A stretch of DNA of 64,000 bases from Piezodorus guildinii (GCA_023052935.1 CM041294.1:104130116-104194115), one strand, 5' to 3'; counted from the first letter of the stretch, positions 20,806-32,498 are shown. Translations and numbers: made by a program. The notes: a model not told the origin generated them from the sequence alone.

Positions 20806-21365
20806 TGAGAGATATTATTACCATGGAAAATTAAAGAAAACCTAACGACTATATTTGAACCTTCTCCTGTCTGTTATAAAAACAACAAAAAAAGAATTAC
20901 CGAAATCGGCCATGCCGTTCACGCGTGATACTATGACTGAGGGAAAAAAGGATTCATTTTATGCATATAAAATATTATATATGTATATATATATATATAT
21001 ATATACATATATATACTTTCTATATTTTAATTAATTATGTCTTGGTGTTGATGGCAGGAGTATTTTATGTATATGCCGCGAAAACATAAACTTAGATTTG
21101 AACATGTATACACTTATAATATAAAAAATATAGACGCAGACTGATTAAGATTTTCTTCATTCACATTTTCTTCGACATAATAATAATTATTTTTCTATCT
21201 TTTTTCCAGCTTTTCTTCTTCTTCTGCGTTGTGGCCACCGCCCTCGCTGCCCCACAGCTCCTGGCCCCAGGCCTCATCCCAGCCCCTTACACCATCCACA
21301 ATGGATACTCCGTCCTCACCCACGTCGAGCCAGTCGAACAGCACGGATACACCATTGTCTACTAG
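20448..21365 (+). CDS. Small secreted peptide, cuticle-protein-like, copy 1 (two exons)
   Basis: Exon 1 is 20448-20459 (ATG TTC AAG ATT), the intron 20460-21209 has GTAAGT at its start and a pyrimidine tract with CAG at its end, and exon 2 is 21210-21365 (TAG at 21363-21365). The product is 55 residues: a signal peptide of about 17 residues (MFKI plus LFFFFCVVATALA, cut before AP), then a short mature part of about 38 residues with PAPYTIHNGY, HVEPVEQ and the ending HGYTIVY. A phase-0 intron after codon 4 inside the signal peptide is a hallmark of insect cuticle-protein genes. Secretion is well supported; a cuticular role is inference, and a neuropeptide-like precursor is an alternative. There is no RR chitin-binding domain. 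Exon 2 looks identical to that of gene 2, and codon use is GC-rich against an AT-rich background. Confidence 0.88.
20715..20812. repeat. (AT)n(GA)n microsatellite in intron of gene 1
   Basis: About 35 AT units are followed by about 14 GA units. A second AT-rich array is at about 20980-21020. Together they help explain why this intron (750 bp) is six times longer than that of gene 2. Confidence 0.95.
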
Positions 21366-21425
21366 AAAACGCACTATTTACAATAGATCATCCATAATGG
21401 CCTCCCTCAAATATTTATTTAAAAC

Positions 21426-21431
21426 AATAAA
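21426..21431 (+). terminator. Polyadenylation signal of gene 1
   Basis: A canonical AATAAA lies 61 bases after the stop codon, in a short 3' UTR. Confidence 0.75.
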
Positions 21432-21439
21432 CTACACCC

Positions 21440-23120
21440 TTCAATAGTAAAGTTTTGTGATTTATTTTATTTTATTTTTTTTTTACCTTCTGTTATTTCA
21501 TTATCAACTCTGTGTTTAAACGAATTTGTGTGAAGCACTCTTGTAACTAATGGAAAATAGAGGTTTAGTTTATTTCAACCAAAGAAGATTGGTTACCTGA
21601 AGTTCAGATGTATTTTTTTTTTAATAAATTTTTTTATTTTATTCATTTATATTTTTACAACCCTTTACAAATGTAATCTATCACTAGTTAATGTAAACAT
21701 AGTATTTCTTAAAAATGCGCTGCAAATTATTACACAATGATTTATTATTTTCAAATGAGAATATCAAGGTATAACTGTTTGTTGATATAGCTGTTGATAC
21801 ACAATTAAGTAATATGAAAAGCAATAATTCAAAGGATAATAACATATCACTACTGCTGGTTTCAAAACGCTGTCTCTGCTAGTTCTGAACTAATTTGAAA
21901 GAATTTGTTTTCATTTTGTAGCAAATTTAGTTCTCTATCCAACAGCACAAAGAGCAAAAAATTCTGTGTATTTTTTTAATTAATTTGGAGAAATGATTTT
22001 TTTATTCGTTATTCGGATTCTACGCCCTTTTTTTTTTACTATTTTTTTGGGGGGTTGATTACAAAGGTTTATTATTAAAAATAATAAACCAGAAACTCTA
22101 AAATAGTTTACTAATAGCATTTTACATAATTAAACAATTAGCAGCATATTAAAATTAAGTAATTATCTATGTTTTCAATACTAATACAATTTTGGGTTTA
22201 TTATTTTCAATAATGAACCTTTGTAATCGACCAAAAAAAATCACTCCCTCCCTCTCCGAATTTGAGGTCATACGTAGAACCGGAATACGGAACGAAAAAA
22301 ATCCATTTGTCCGCCGTCTGCGTCCATTTCTCGGAAACTGCTGGACCAATTTTTTTGAAATCCGCCACAAAAATACTAAGACATGCAACGATGAACCTAA
22401 CACCTAGACGTTAATATAAAAAGTATTTAAAAGTAGCGACTGATTTTAAAGTGATTTAATTCAATAACTCAGTTATTTTGAAAGTAGAGAAAAAATGTAC
22501 TATTTTTTTTTAAACCAAATAACCGCGAATAATTATAAAACAGAGAAAAAAGGAAAGAAAAATATTGAATTTTTTTGTGTAGATAGACCCACTACTCAAA
22601 AAAACCCCCAAAAAAAAACCCAAAATAATTATAAAAAAGTGAAAACAATTTAAATTTTACTCATAAATACGTCCACAACTCAGTTATTTTTGAAGATAAA
22701 GAATCAGTAAAGGGAGTTTTAGAATCAGTAAAGCGATAAAGAGAAAAATCGAAAATATTAGAAAAACACACCTAAATATTGTTAAAACACCCTAATATTG
22801 TTATTTGGCAATAATTTAATTTAATAAGAATTTGCATTTTTTTTAAACTTTTCATAGGCGTGTAAACTAAAATAATAATTGATGACAAGTCATTATCATT
22901 CACATAAGGCATTAGGAAAAAATGAGACTATAGAAAAAATGCGTTTTCAAAAGTTTCCTCTGTTTTAGTAAAAGATCTAAGCTGCAATTCAAAACTAAAC
23001 TGATACTATATTGTACATAACTGTCATCCGAGCCCAAATCTTTTTGGCTTCACCAGTGTGGAGCATAAATTACAAAAAAAAAAAAAAAAACAATAGAATG
23101 TCATCAGAATATTTTCTCAT
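21440..23120. other. AT-rich non-coding with an inverted repeat Z
   Basis: At about 22000-22560 the - strand carries repeat Z, the reverse complement of 14100-14620 (shared GTAGAACCSGAATA, TTGTCCGCC, GGAAACTGCTGGACCA blocks). Two overlapping opposite open frames of 71 and 78 codons here are not supported as genes. The remainder is low-complexity AT-rich sequence. Confidence 0.5.
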
Positions 23121-23322
23121 ATAGAATATCGCCATTGCAATAAAAGCACACCCCACCGATATACAAGCAGAAGAACCAAACATAGCTAAAGATTTTAATT
23201 TTCCAACAATTACAATATTTAAATGTGACTCATAAATGTTTTAAAGACTTATTGTTACTTAAAATAATGATGATTCATTCCTGAATCATGTATATTAAAT
23301 GTGATATTGTTAATATGTTAAA
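23121..23322 (+). repeat. About 200-bp direct repeat, copy 1
   Basis: Closely matches 26797-26992 in the same orientation (GAATATCGCCATTGCAATAA, TTTCCAACAATTACAATATT, GATTCATTCCTGAATCATG). It lies between the two peptide genes. It ends near an A-rich string, which fits a short retroposed element, but no polymerase III boxes were recognised. Confidence 0.85.
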
Positions 23323-24049
23323 TAAATGTTTTCTATTTAAGAAAAAAAAAGAACTATATCCAATCTTGAGGAGGGTAGCACACTACAGGGTGTACAAATA
23401 ACCCTAGAAATACGTAGCTAAACTTCAAGGTTCGTTAATGAAAGGTCCTTGAATAAAAAAAAAATGAAAACTGTTCCACCTGCAAAATATAAAATAAAAA
23501 GAATAAATAAACGTGGGTGAGTCATGTTCCGCGCTGCCTTTAATAAGAGTACATTTAACGCCGCTCGGAATCCGGAATGTATTAATCCATCTTGTGAAAT
23601 TTATATTATCTACTCATGATTTTAATTGAATAAGAATTGACTATTTGACGCTATAGTGCTAAGGCTAATTTTATTAGTAATTTTTTTTTTTTTTTTTTTA
23701 TTTATTATAGAGATATTTACAACTGTATTAACACAAAAATACATCAAGTAAATGTGACTGTTCACACATTAGATATGGACATGATAGGCGTGAGAAGAAT
23801 CTACCCATTGGTAGCACTTCAAAGGTTTTTCAGACAAGAAGGTCTCGAGGCCATCGTCGTTTCAGCCGCCTCGGAGGATGATCAGGAATAGAAGGAGATG
23901 AGATATTGCGGACAAGTGGGTTTGGGTGGAGTGGTAAATATTAGTAATTTAAACGGGAAAAAATGCGAATTATTTCACTATTGTTTGTTATTTCAAAACA
24001 GATAGCCTTATTTAATAATTATTCCTAAAAACGTTATTATTTTTACTTT
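23323..24049 (-). mobile_element. LINE family B 3' end and flanking AT-rich DNA
   Basis: 23681-23940 contains the family B 3' end on the - strand: a T-run for the poly(A) tail, AATATCTCTATAATAAATA on the reverse strand, CATGTCCATATC, and then the degraded C-terminus with the CCTCCGAGGCGGCTG block. The rest (23323-23680 and 23941-24049) is AT-rich with nothing recognisable. Confidence 0.65.
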
Positions 24050-24196
24050 CACTTACTATATATAGTAAGGGGAAGTATTGCGATCTTGAAAATTTTCGAA
24101 TTCCAGTTTTCAACGGAAATACACTTTTTAGGGTCCCCTGAGTCCAAATAACCAAGTCCCGCAAAAAGGTCTGTGTGTGTGTGTGTGTCTGTGTCT

Positions 24197-24236
<40 letters not shown>

Positions 24237-24990
24237 TAACTCCCGGGCGGAAACGGTAAGTCCTATGAAACTGAAATTTCATATTTAAGACAACTATACG
24301 CCCGAGACGTGGCAAAACTTTTTTCATCAAAATGAGCCTACCAGAAGAGGCACTTTATACCATGCATTTTGCACCTTTTTTCAATTTTCTCGAAAACGGT
24401 TCCGACGATTTTAATTAAACTCGCTATATCGATGTAAAAATTAATGGGCTTTAATATCATGTAGGTTTTATTTGGATAAAAATGGTCTGACAGGGCTTAA
24501 ATGCCGATATTTTAAATTGTCTTCCCCTAAAGTACCTTTAATTTTGTAGATTCAATAATAATAACTAGATTATCTTGTTAACGCTGATGAAAAACCGGTA
24601 AATATATAAATTGAATAAATTCGATACCCAACTAAAGGAGAAAACAGAAAAAATATTTTTTTAATGCAATTTTTCGTTTTTGAACATAAGAGCAGTAATA
24701 TACATGTATGACATACTGTTGGAAAGCTAAAGATTTTAGAAAAATATCATCTCATTCACAAGATTTTAAAAGTTAATAGAGAGTGATGAAATGAACATAA
24801 AACTAACTGATTATTTTAGATAATAATATAATAGATTTTTTTATGAAACACATGTTTTTATAGAAATTTAATTTAATTAATTCCTTAATAGTTTCACGTA
24901 TTTTTATCTTTAACTGTATTTGAAAATTCATTCATTGGTTTTTAAAATGGAGGTAAGTGAAAGTCGTGTGTTGCCCGCACCAGATTTTTT
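24050..24990 (+). repeat. Repeat X, near full-length, + strand
   Basis: Starts ACTTTCACTTACTATATATA and ends GGAGGTAAGTGAAAGTCG, GTGTTGCCCGCACCAGA, TTTTTTCC, showing both inverted termini. It carries a (TG)n microsatellite at 24171-24235 between two X landmarks, which other copies have as only a few units. No conserved frame is present. Confidence 0.8.
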
Positions 24991-26215
24991 CCTATGTACC
25001 TAAATGGCCTTGCATCTTGGCCATTTGACTTTTAATCAACTGCTCCACGCAGGGGCGAAACACCAAATTTTAGTTTTATGGCCAGACTGTTGGATGTACG
25101 AAAAAAAGGTTAAACGTAGATAAACCCCCATTATTTTTTAACAAAGAAACGATTTATATATTCAGAATTTAACTTTAAAATACAATGTGGCCCAAAAGAC
25201 AATTATTTTTTTATATTGTAACCCTGAGATTTGACGTCGTAAATTGATTCCACATCCTATTTCCCACAACTTTTACTTAGGCCACTTTTTTTTATAGGAG
25301 CAACCATATAAAAAGGATTACGGTGTTTGTCGGCAACCAAAACCTCCCTTATCCATATAAGAGAAGTAGGTACCATTCAATAGACAATAAAAAAACATTA
25401 ATGAAATCCATAAAAACTTTTATTCAAAATATTATTATTTTTTACTTTTAATACATAATTATGTATTAAAAAAATACGTATTTTTTAATTATCTATAGGT
25501 ATGTTGGTTTAGTAAAATAATTTAAAAAAAAAAGTTGAAAAAATTAATTTATCAACAAATTTAGAGCATAAGGGGATAATTTATTTTTACAATTCATGAG
25601 GATTAATGTCAATAATACGTTTATAAAGTATAAATAAACATTTAAAATAAAGAAACTGGAATTTATAGGGACAACACTTGAAAAAAGCAAGAGCTAAAAG
25701 GAAAAAATTAAAAAAAAAAATGTTCTGGTGAACCGGTGAATTATTAATGGAAAGTAAACTATAAACCTTCTAGTTACTTTTTGTGTTGGTAGATTTCTGA
25801 TCGATTTTCGTTATGAATGTTTTAAATTTTTTTTTTTTTTTTTCATTAAAAAAAACTTTAAGAATCTATAAAAGTTCAAGCTGCATAAACTTAAAATATG
25901 ATAATAAATATAAATTGTAATAAAGATGATTCATTAATTTTGGTTCATCAAAATAGTTGTGGACCTTTTTTTTTTTTTTTTTTTTTTTAAAACGACGTTT
26001 TCCATGGACGGTCGTTTTAATAAAATATCTTAGGTAGAAAATGATAAAAAAAAATAAAAATAAAATAAGCTGACGATGGACTATGATAATAGAAACTAAG
26101 AACAGCTTAACCAAAATAATATGGAGGAATTCGAAATTTCGCATATTGGTTTTATGTCCGCCAAATACCTAGGTTCTCCCCTCTTTGCTCTGGTAGTGTA
26201 TTAGAAATGTTTATT

Positions 26216-26296
<81 letters not shown>

Positions 26297-26796
26297 TCGA
26301 CATTAGATCAATCAAGGGTCATTTTGCACAAGAAAATCTTCAGTTTTGGCCTGAGGAGATTTTAGGGATATATCAATGTGGTTCTCGACCAGTAAGGTTT
26401 ATGCATATATCTATATTATGTATGAATGAGTAAAAGTGAAAATTTTTAGACACAGTACTGAAATAAAATTATGTTTTCGATTAATTTGTTGAACTCATAA
26501 TTAAATTTCAGATTATTCATCAAACACATTGCAAATTATTTTTCAATAGTTTATTATTTCCAAATAGTTATATCTTAAAATATAAGTATCAAAACATTCA
26601 CACTTTTCTCATTGCTTTGGATTCGTAAAAGTTTTTTTATTATAGAATTATTGGCTCGTCTCGTATCCGACCTCGAACTCCAATTCACGAGTTTATCTAA
26701 AAATCTGATTATTGAGATTGAGAGAACTAAATAATTGGACCCAAAAGTGTTGAAACAGTCGCGGATAGCGACTTACGGATTTTTTTATTTATCAAT
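24991..26796. other. AT-rich non-coding with (AT)n array
   Basis: No gene or clear element is seen. A pure (AT)n array of about 36 units lies at 26219-26292. Long T runs occur at about 25825-25845 and 25968-25990. Confidence 0.55.
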
Positions 26797-26992
26797 ATAG
26801 AATATCGCCATTGCAATAAAAGCACACTCGACCGATATACGCGCAAAAGAACCTAGCTAAAGATTTTAATTTTCCAACAATTACAATATTAAAATGTGAC
26901 TCATAAATGTTTTAAAGACTTATTGTTACTTAAAAGAATGATGATTCATTCCTGAATCATGTATATTAAATGTGATATTGTTAATATGTTAA
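26797..26992 (+). repeat. About 200-bp direct repeat, copy 2
   Basis: Partner of 23121-23322, with scattered substitutions and a few short indels. A 62-codon frame following it (27005-27193) has no recognisable features. Confidence 0.85.
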
Positions 26993-27404
26993 TTTGAATT
27001 ATACTTGTGTAATGAATTATATGTGTTTAAGCCCAAATTTTGCTTAGAGGTTAATTATTTTTTCTTGTTAAAATATGAAGATACTTTGAATATAATCAAA
27101 CCAATAATCAACCAATTCGTTTTCAAGAATATTGATGAAAACAATGTAATTATATATTGTTCCATTATGCTATTCGGTCAAATTAAAAAATAATTTTCCA
27201 AAGCTCGAAAAAATATTGAAAGACATCCAAAATTTGTTTTTTTCTACTATTGTCCAGTTACGTTCGATAGATTGGTAAGATATCCATTTGTATAGATTCC
27301 TGAAGACATATATTTTTAATGATCTATTTCTGATTTTAAATATCTTACTAACTTGTAATAGTAATAATTAAAAAGTTTCTCATTTTGCTGATGACCTTAT
27401 AGTC

Positions 27405-27500
27405 TAGACTAGCCGTCTCAAACTAGTGGTTTGCGGACCCATGGAGGTCCGCAGATGGTGTATAGGGAGTCCGCGAGGTGTCATTGGAAAATTAATTTAA
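27405..27500 (+). mobile_element. hAT-like element end
   Basis: TAGCCGTCTCAAACTAGTGG followed by TTTGCGGACC resembles the CAGxGxTTCTCAAACTxGTGG ends of hAT non-autonomous elements. A perfect short hairpin, TGCGGACC...GGTCCGCA, lies inside. No partner end was found, so it is a remnant. Confidence 0.45.
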
Positions 27501-28438
27501 AATATCTGGAATTCTGTAAGAAGAACCCTGCGGTTACTGATAAATAGGTACCTGTATTGTATCTCTAAACTTAAGTGATTCACTGAAAACAATATTAGTG
27601 TATTGTAGTTACCTCATAGAGCCCAAGTCTGACATTTACTATCTTAGATTATTAGTTCTTTCTTATAAAGGTTGAATATGCATATAGTGTCTAGGCGTTG
27701 ATGACCTTAGGGTTTTACTCCTTAAAACCAAAGCAAAACAAACAAACTATCTTAGATTATTTTGGACAATTTATTTCAATATCAGTAGGTCATATATCCA
27801 TTTTAGGCGATACTCTGTAATGTTTTATTGCCCCGATTTACTTGCTTGTTTTTTCATTAAAACCTTTTCTTTTTTTTATCTTCAAATTTTTTACTTAGGA
27901 TGTTAGTTAAATTATTTTTTTCATATCGAAGGAAATGTTTTAGTATGCTTTGGTGTAAAATTAATTAGCTCTTTTAGAACCTTGGAAAGAACTGTAATTT
28001 TTAAGTGGGTTCTTTAAGGCCTTGTATGTTCTTAAACGAAATCGGATGAAGGGTTCTTGTATAACTCTGATGTATAAACACACTCTATTACTTATATATC
28101 ATTCAATATAACAAAGGTAACAGTTCCGCTACAATATCAAACCAAAGGAAATATGTACAATATGCAATAGAAAACAATATGGAACATTATACCACGTTAT
28201 ATCAGAATGCCCTATTTATAGTTCTTTTAGAGACCACTATACGTGAACAAATTAACAGAAAATCATTTTCATACTATATTCAATTTTCAAGAAACAATCA
28301 AAATGAAACAGCTGTATTCTTATATTATTAACTTTCTTAAACTGAGAGCATTCATCATCAATGAATAGCCTCATTTGTTTATTTATATCTATGTATTCAC
28401 ATATAGCTGTATTTATATTCATATTTCACTGCTATTAA
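27501..28438 (+). pseudogene. LINE C-terminal zinc-motif fragment (28103-28370) and AT-rich flank
   Basis: At 28103-28250 the + strand reads FRYNIKPKEICTICNRKQYG and then TLYHVISECPIYSSFRDHY. This is the CxxC...H....C motif that ends many CR1/R1-type LINE proteins. Degraded continuation reaches about 28370. It differs from families A to D in this window. 27501-28100 shows nothing recognisable. Confidence 0.6.
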
Positions 28439-29113
28439 AGGCGGCGATCGTTACACGGTGAGAAATAGGGTGGGGTGAATGTAGGTAGAGGGTGATGAAA
28501 ACTGCGTGAGAGTAAAACTGTGCGCGTGTATACGCCGAGAGTACGCAACAGTAAAATGGCGGATGTGCTGATTATTCAGGAAAGTTGTTGAAAAGGTTGG
28601 TTAGCTCTGTTTAGGTTACCAAGTTCTTATGTAAAGATGAATGTTCAATTGGTGTCATCTTGTTTTAATAATAAATAAGAGTAATGTCTAAAAAATTGTT
28701 CGACATTTTTATACAAATTTACTTACTAACCAACTACAAACGTCAACTCTGAATCTCAAACTATAATACAAAAAAATATATATAATACAATTTCTAATAA
28801 ATAACTATAGAATTAAAATGTAATTTTCAAACAGTGAAAATATATATATTGTTAAATAATGGTTTTGGAATCTAGAAACACAATTAAATATATATGAATG
28901 TAAATAAACTATTTTTAGTTAAAGTTTGACCAAAATAATATAACAAATGATATTGTTAATAATTATCGTTATGGAAAGTAGATGAAAGTGTGATATAGTA
29001 CATCAACTATCACGATATTTACTTCCACCAACTTTCCAGCGCGCTTAACGATGTGAATATCGCCATTTAACCTCACCTACACATACCCTATTTCTCACCG
29101 TGTATCACCGCCT
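28439..29113. mobile_element. Harbinger-like MITE with TAA target duplication
   Basis: The left end AGGCGGCGATCG and the right end (reverse complement AGGCGGTGATAC) are followed inward by the same ACACGGTGAGAAATAGGGT, then related GTAGGTRGAGG text, giving inverted repeats of about 50 bp. TAA at 28436-28438 and TAA at 29114-29116 form a 3-bp target duplication, as expected for PIF/Harbinger elements. The 675-bp interior has no transposase, so it is non-autonomous. Confidence 0.8.
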
Positions 29114-29294
29114 TAACTGAAACCCATGCCATTTATTCAATGTTTAGTATATAAATTGTCTTTATGAATATATTTATAAATATATTGTTATTCGTCTTTT
29201 TTATACGATTATGCATGAATATGTTTAAACTCTAAAATAATTTATTAGCCTTAACTATTTATTTTAAGTTGAAATTATTTTCGTTATAAAAAAA

Positions 29295-29405
29295 AAGTTT
29301 AATGTAATCACTATTGTGAAATGTGACACAAACAGTGTCTTTTTGAAACATAAATTACATCGGATTCAAATTGTACCCGTGCAAAGTAGGGGCGGGTCAC
29401 TAATA
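29295..29405 (-). repeat. End of an interspersed element (CTAGCGACCCG-type)
   Basis: On the - strand it resembles the element ending at 51912: GACCCGCCCCTACTTTGCAC followed by GGGTACAATTTGAAT and GATGTAATTTATG. This motif is widespread in insect genomes. It lies just 3' of peptide gene 2. Confidence 0.55.
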
Positions 29406-29540
29406 GGATATATGATAGGAATATCATGAAATATAAAAAAATCATTTGTTTGGGAGATACCTATATTGAAAATATTTACATGGTTCTATAGATTTATAGC
29501 ATGTTTAGGAGTTTTGTGGCTTCTTCACTACATGGATCTT

Positions 29541-29830
29541 CTAGTAGACAATGGTGTATCCGTGCTGTTCGACTGGCTCGACGTGGGTGAGGACGGAGTA
29601 TCCATTGTGGATGGTGTAAGGGGCTGGGATGAGGCCTGGGGCCAGGAGCTGTGGGGCAGCGAGGGCGGTGGCCACAACGCAGAAGAAGAAGAAAAGCTGA
29701 AAAATAAAAGGAAACCATCAATAAATATGAAATTCTCAGTATATCGTGTGTAACATAGTTCAGAGGAACGAATTCGCAACTAATGTCTTCTTAATTTAGT
29801 AACTTTTGGTTTACTTACGATCTTGAACAT
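29541..29830 (-). CDS. Small secreted peptide, cuticle-protein-like, copy 2 (two exons)
   Basis: Exon 1 is 29830-29819 (ATG TTC AAG ATC), the intron 29818-29697 (122 bp) starts GTAAGT and ends TTTTTCAG, and exon 2 is 29696-29541 with TAG at 29543-29541. The 55-residue product is identical to that of copy 1 (signal peptide ending ALA, mature part starting APQLL and ending GYTIVY). Exon 1 differs by one silent base; exon 2 appears identical. The two genes are convergent, about 8.2 kb apart. A cuticular or other extracellular role is inferred from the signal peptide and the 4-codon first exon. No AATAAA follows the stop; TATAAA at 29498-29493 is a possible substitute. Confidence 0.88.
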
Positions 29831-29856
29831 GTTGATCGTGTTGCCTCGAGAGGTTT

Positions 29857-29996
29857 CGACTGCAATACGACTATCAGCACGAGGTGAGGCCTTATATAGT
29901 CCGCAAGGGCGTGGTCGACCTTGCTACGATTCCTTATCCCACGGGTCCACCACCTAGGAAGTCCGGACTGTCCCGGTCCGAAGATCCGACCTTGAA
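29857..29996 (-). promoter_or_regulatory. Promoter of peptide gene 2 with FTZ-F1-like sites
   Basis: On the - strand: TATATAA at 29898-29892 and the initiator TTGCAGTCG at about 29865-29857, with the same 35-base spacing as gene 1. Upstream, GACCACGCCCT is shared with gene 1. TCAAGGTCG at 29995-29987 fits the FTZ-F1 consensus YCAAGGYCR, and a second CAAGGTCG lies at 29923-29916. FTZ-F1 controls stage-specific cuticle genes in insects, so molt-linked expression is plausible but unproven. Confidence 0.65.
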
Positions 29997-30639
29997 CTTC
30001 ACCGTGCTTAATTTAAGTCTTAATTGAAAAACCTTTGTGTGTCGATTTATTAATAGAATATTGGTTAATCTTGGTTGACCCTACATTAGAATTAAATTCG
30101 CAAAATTAAAAAAAAAATTGCAACCAATTTATTTAAAATTTTAATATGAGGGAGCACTAAACTAAAATAAATTACGATGAACAAATAATGAAGAGTATAG
30201 ATTATGGAATAATGGATTATTCAGATTCTCATGTGGGATTCCCAGACGCTCAAATATTTTTAGTAGGTATGAGTTGAGTTGGTTCTATCCCTCTTTTCGT
30301 CGACAGTACCTCCTTGTTGTATGTCTTTTCCGATCTTCCAAAACAAAGAAACTCCTTATATACTCGATATACTTACCACATGTTCCTCTGCCCCCTCAGT
30401 AAACACAAGATCCCAACACATAAACTTATATATACCTTCTCACTGATCCACCTCTTTCAAAAACCCTTTGTCATTCGTTTTTTTCTACTTTACAATTCAT
30501 CACCTATATCAATCCATAAAGCCTTATCCTTAACCACCACATTAATTATTTTTCCACCTCCTTAACTATCAATATTCCTAACATATGTAATATCTTAAGT
30601 TATAGATAGCCATTAATAAATGGTGTCAGAACTGGAGGA
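29997..30639. other. AT-rich sequence upstream of gene 2
   Basis: GC-richer promoter DNA gives way to AT-rich DNA near 30005. An 83-codon open frame at 30314-30565 is rich in Ser, Leu and Phe with no recognisable domain and is not called as a gene. Confidence 0.4.
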
Positions 30640-31160
30640 CATGGATTCCTCATACGAGACTAAAAAGACAAGAAACTACCCATAGATACCGATTACTACA
30701 ACACTTATTCGACAACGTTCAAAACTTCAATTTATTACAAAAAACTCATTAATATTACCATCATCAGACCCATCTGGACATATGGAATCGAGTTTTTGAG
30801 CTCTACTAAGCCATATAATTCCTCCCGCATCCAATCCTTACAATCCAAAATCCTTCGCAAAATCCTAAATGCTCCTTATTTCGTCACAAATAAAATCATC
30901 CATCATCCGACCTTAATTTCCCATTTGTTGCAAACCTTTCTCGTACCAGATATACTACTTTTAATTCCAAACTCTTAACCCATATAAACCCTCTTGTCCG
31001 CAACATATCAACCTCACATATTCCTGACAACCCTCCGAGGCGATTGAAAAGAAGATGGCCTCGGGATCTACTTACTTAAATAAACATCGAAGTTATACCG
31101 CTGGGTAATTTCTTCATAAGCCTTTTCATTCCCTCATTATAATTCAACACTTTTACTTGT
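30640..31160 (+). pseudogene. LINE family B (Jockey-like), 3' end
   Basis: + strand pieces read WIPHTRLKRQETTHRYRLLQ, IIRPIWTYGIEFLSSTKP, SRIQSLQSKILRKILNAPYF, then after frameshifts PPRRLKRRWPRDLL and stop near 31080. This is the same C-terminal block as at 14802-15340. 5'-truncated and broken by frameshifts. Confidence 0.75.
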
Positions 31161-31185
31161 TGTATTTATGTTATATACTATAAAT

Positions 31186-32498
31186 ACTAGCTGTAACCCG
31201 CGGCTTTGCACGCGGATATTTTAGTTTGTCTTTATTTAAATTTGCATAAATGCGTTTAAGAGTAGTAACTATAAAACAAATATGATGGAGCAGTTGTTTT
31301 GGGGATGTGGTAACAAAAAAACTACCAATAAACAAACTTATTTTATTTTTTTCTTACTGGAGTGTTTTCTTGGTGGCTTCACTCTTAACCAACTTCTTAA
31401 CCATATAGTCAAAACGGGCAACAACCACTCCATTATTATAAGACGTATAAATTTTCAAGAAATATAAATATTATATTTTTAACAATTGCATTTATCAAAG
31501 TTGTTTTCAAGTGAAAATATTCCCACTCATTGTATCAATGTAAACCATTCACATATATGTTGCAAACGTGACTATATAACACAATTACGTTACAGCTAAA
31601 ATATATCGGGTAATTTTGGGTATGCCTACTTCTACTGGATCGCTATTGTATATTTAACAGAATTAAATGGCAACTTATTAGACTAAAGTTAGAATTATGG
31701 TTGATGAGGAAAGTGATTTAAAAACAACTTAACCTATTACTATAATAATTCTAATATAACTATAAATATCGAGACACATTGAAAAATAGAACAAAAACTA
31801 CGATTCTTTATCTTTGTTTGCGGTTTGGTGAATTCAATTTGATAAATAAAATAATTTAAATTAAAATTGCTACAAATTACGAAAGATTTTGATAGTGACT
31901 ATGTTGAATGAGGTTATATAAAAGAAATACAGGTGAATAGCAATGAACTACTCTGTTTATGATAAATAAAAGATTTTTATTTCATGTCAGATATCAATTT
32001 TATTTACTCAATGTTACAATTACATAGCAGTACCAAGTAGCTACATCCAAATTATTCAATAACATCGTTTTATCTTTTAAATATAACCGTTGTATATCAT
32101 CATAACTCTTTTGCAACTCATGGCTATTCAAAAAAGTACTTATAATTTTTCTGGGAACGTACAGTAATTTGTGTTTTATTATAACTGGAAACTATAATGT
32201 GAATGTATATTTTATAAATAAGAACCCATAGAAACAATCAATACACACTTATACTTTTAATTAATAATCACATATGTGAAGATATGGGAAGGTTACTTAC
32301 TGGGAACCAGTGTTGCCACAGTTTTGTTTTACGTTTTAGAAAAATATATTTTTCAACCATTTAGAATAGTAATGAAAACTATCCTATCATTTTAGTTGGA
32401 CCAAATAACAGATACGAAGTTTGATCAAAGTCGGTTCAGTAATTTCAGAGTTTATCGCGAACAAACATTGTGACACGAGATTTTTATATATATAGATA
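31186..32498 (+). mobile_element. About 1.3-kb insect interspersed element
   Basis: Starts ACTAGCTGTAACCCGCGGCT and TTGCACGCG and ends GTCGGTTCAGTAATTTC, AGAGTTTATCGCGAACAAAC, then ACGAGATTTTTATATATATA. Paired starts and ends of this type are common in insect genomes and are usually linked to RTE/Proto2-class retroelements. That link is from memory. No intact protein is encoded. Confidence 0.55.

Noticed and set aside
20570..20824. 84-codon frame with a long IYIYIY run
   Set aside because: It is only a translation of the (AT)n microsatellite within the intron of gene 1.
21229..21447. 72-codon frame MWPPPSLPHSSW...
   Set aside because: It is a frame-shifted reading of exon 2 of peptide gene 1; the spliced frame has a signal peptide and correct splice sites.
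24049..24330. 93-codon frame with HTHTHT
   Set aside because: Translation of a (TG)n tract in repeat X; not conserved in other X copies.
29466..29779. Three frames of 75-95 codons over peptide gene 2
   Set aside because: Antisense or shifted readings of exon 2 and its intron; the two-exon gene explains the sequence better.
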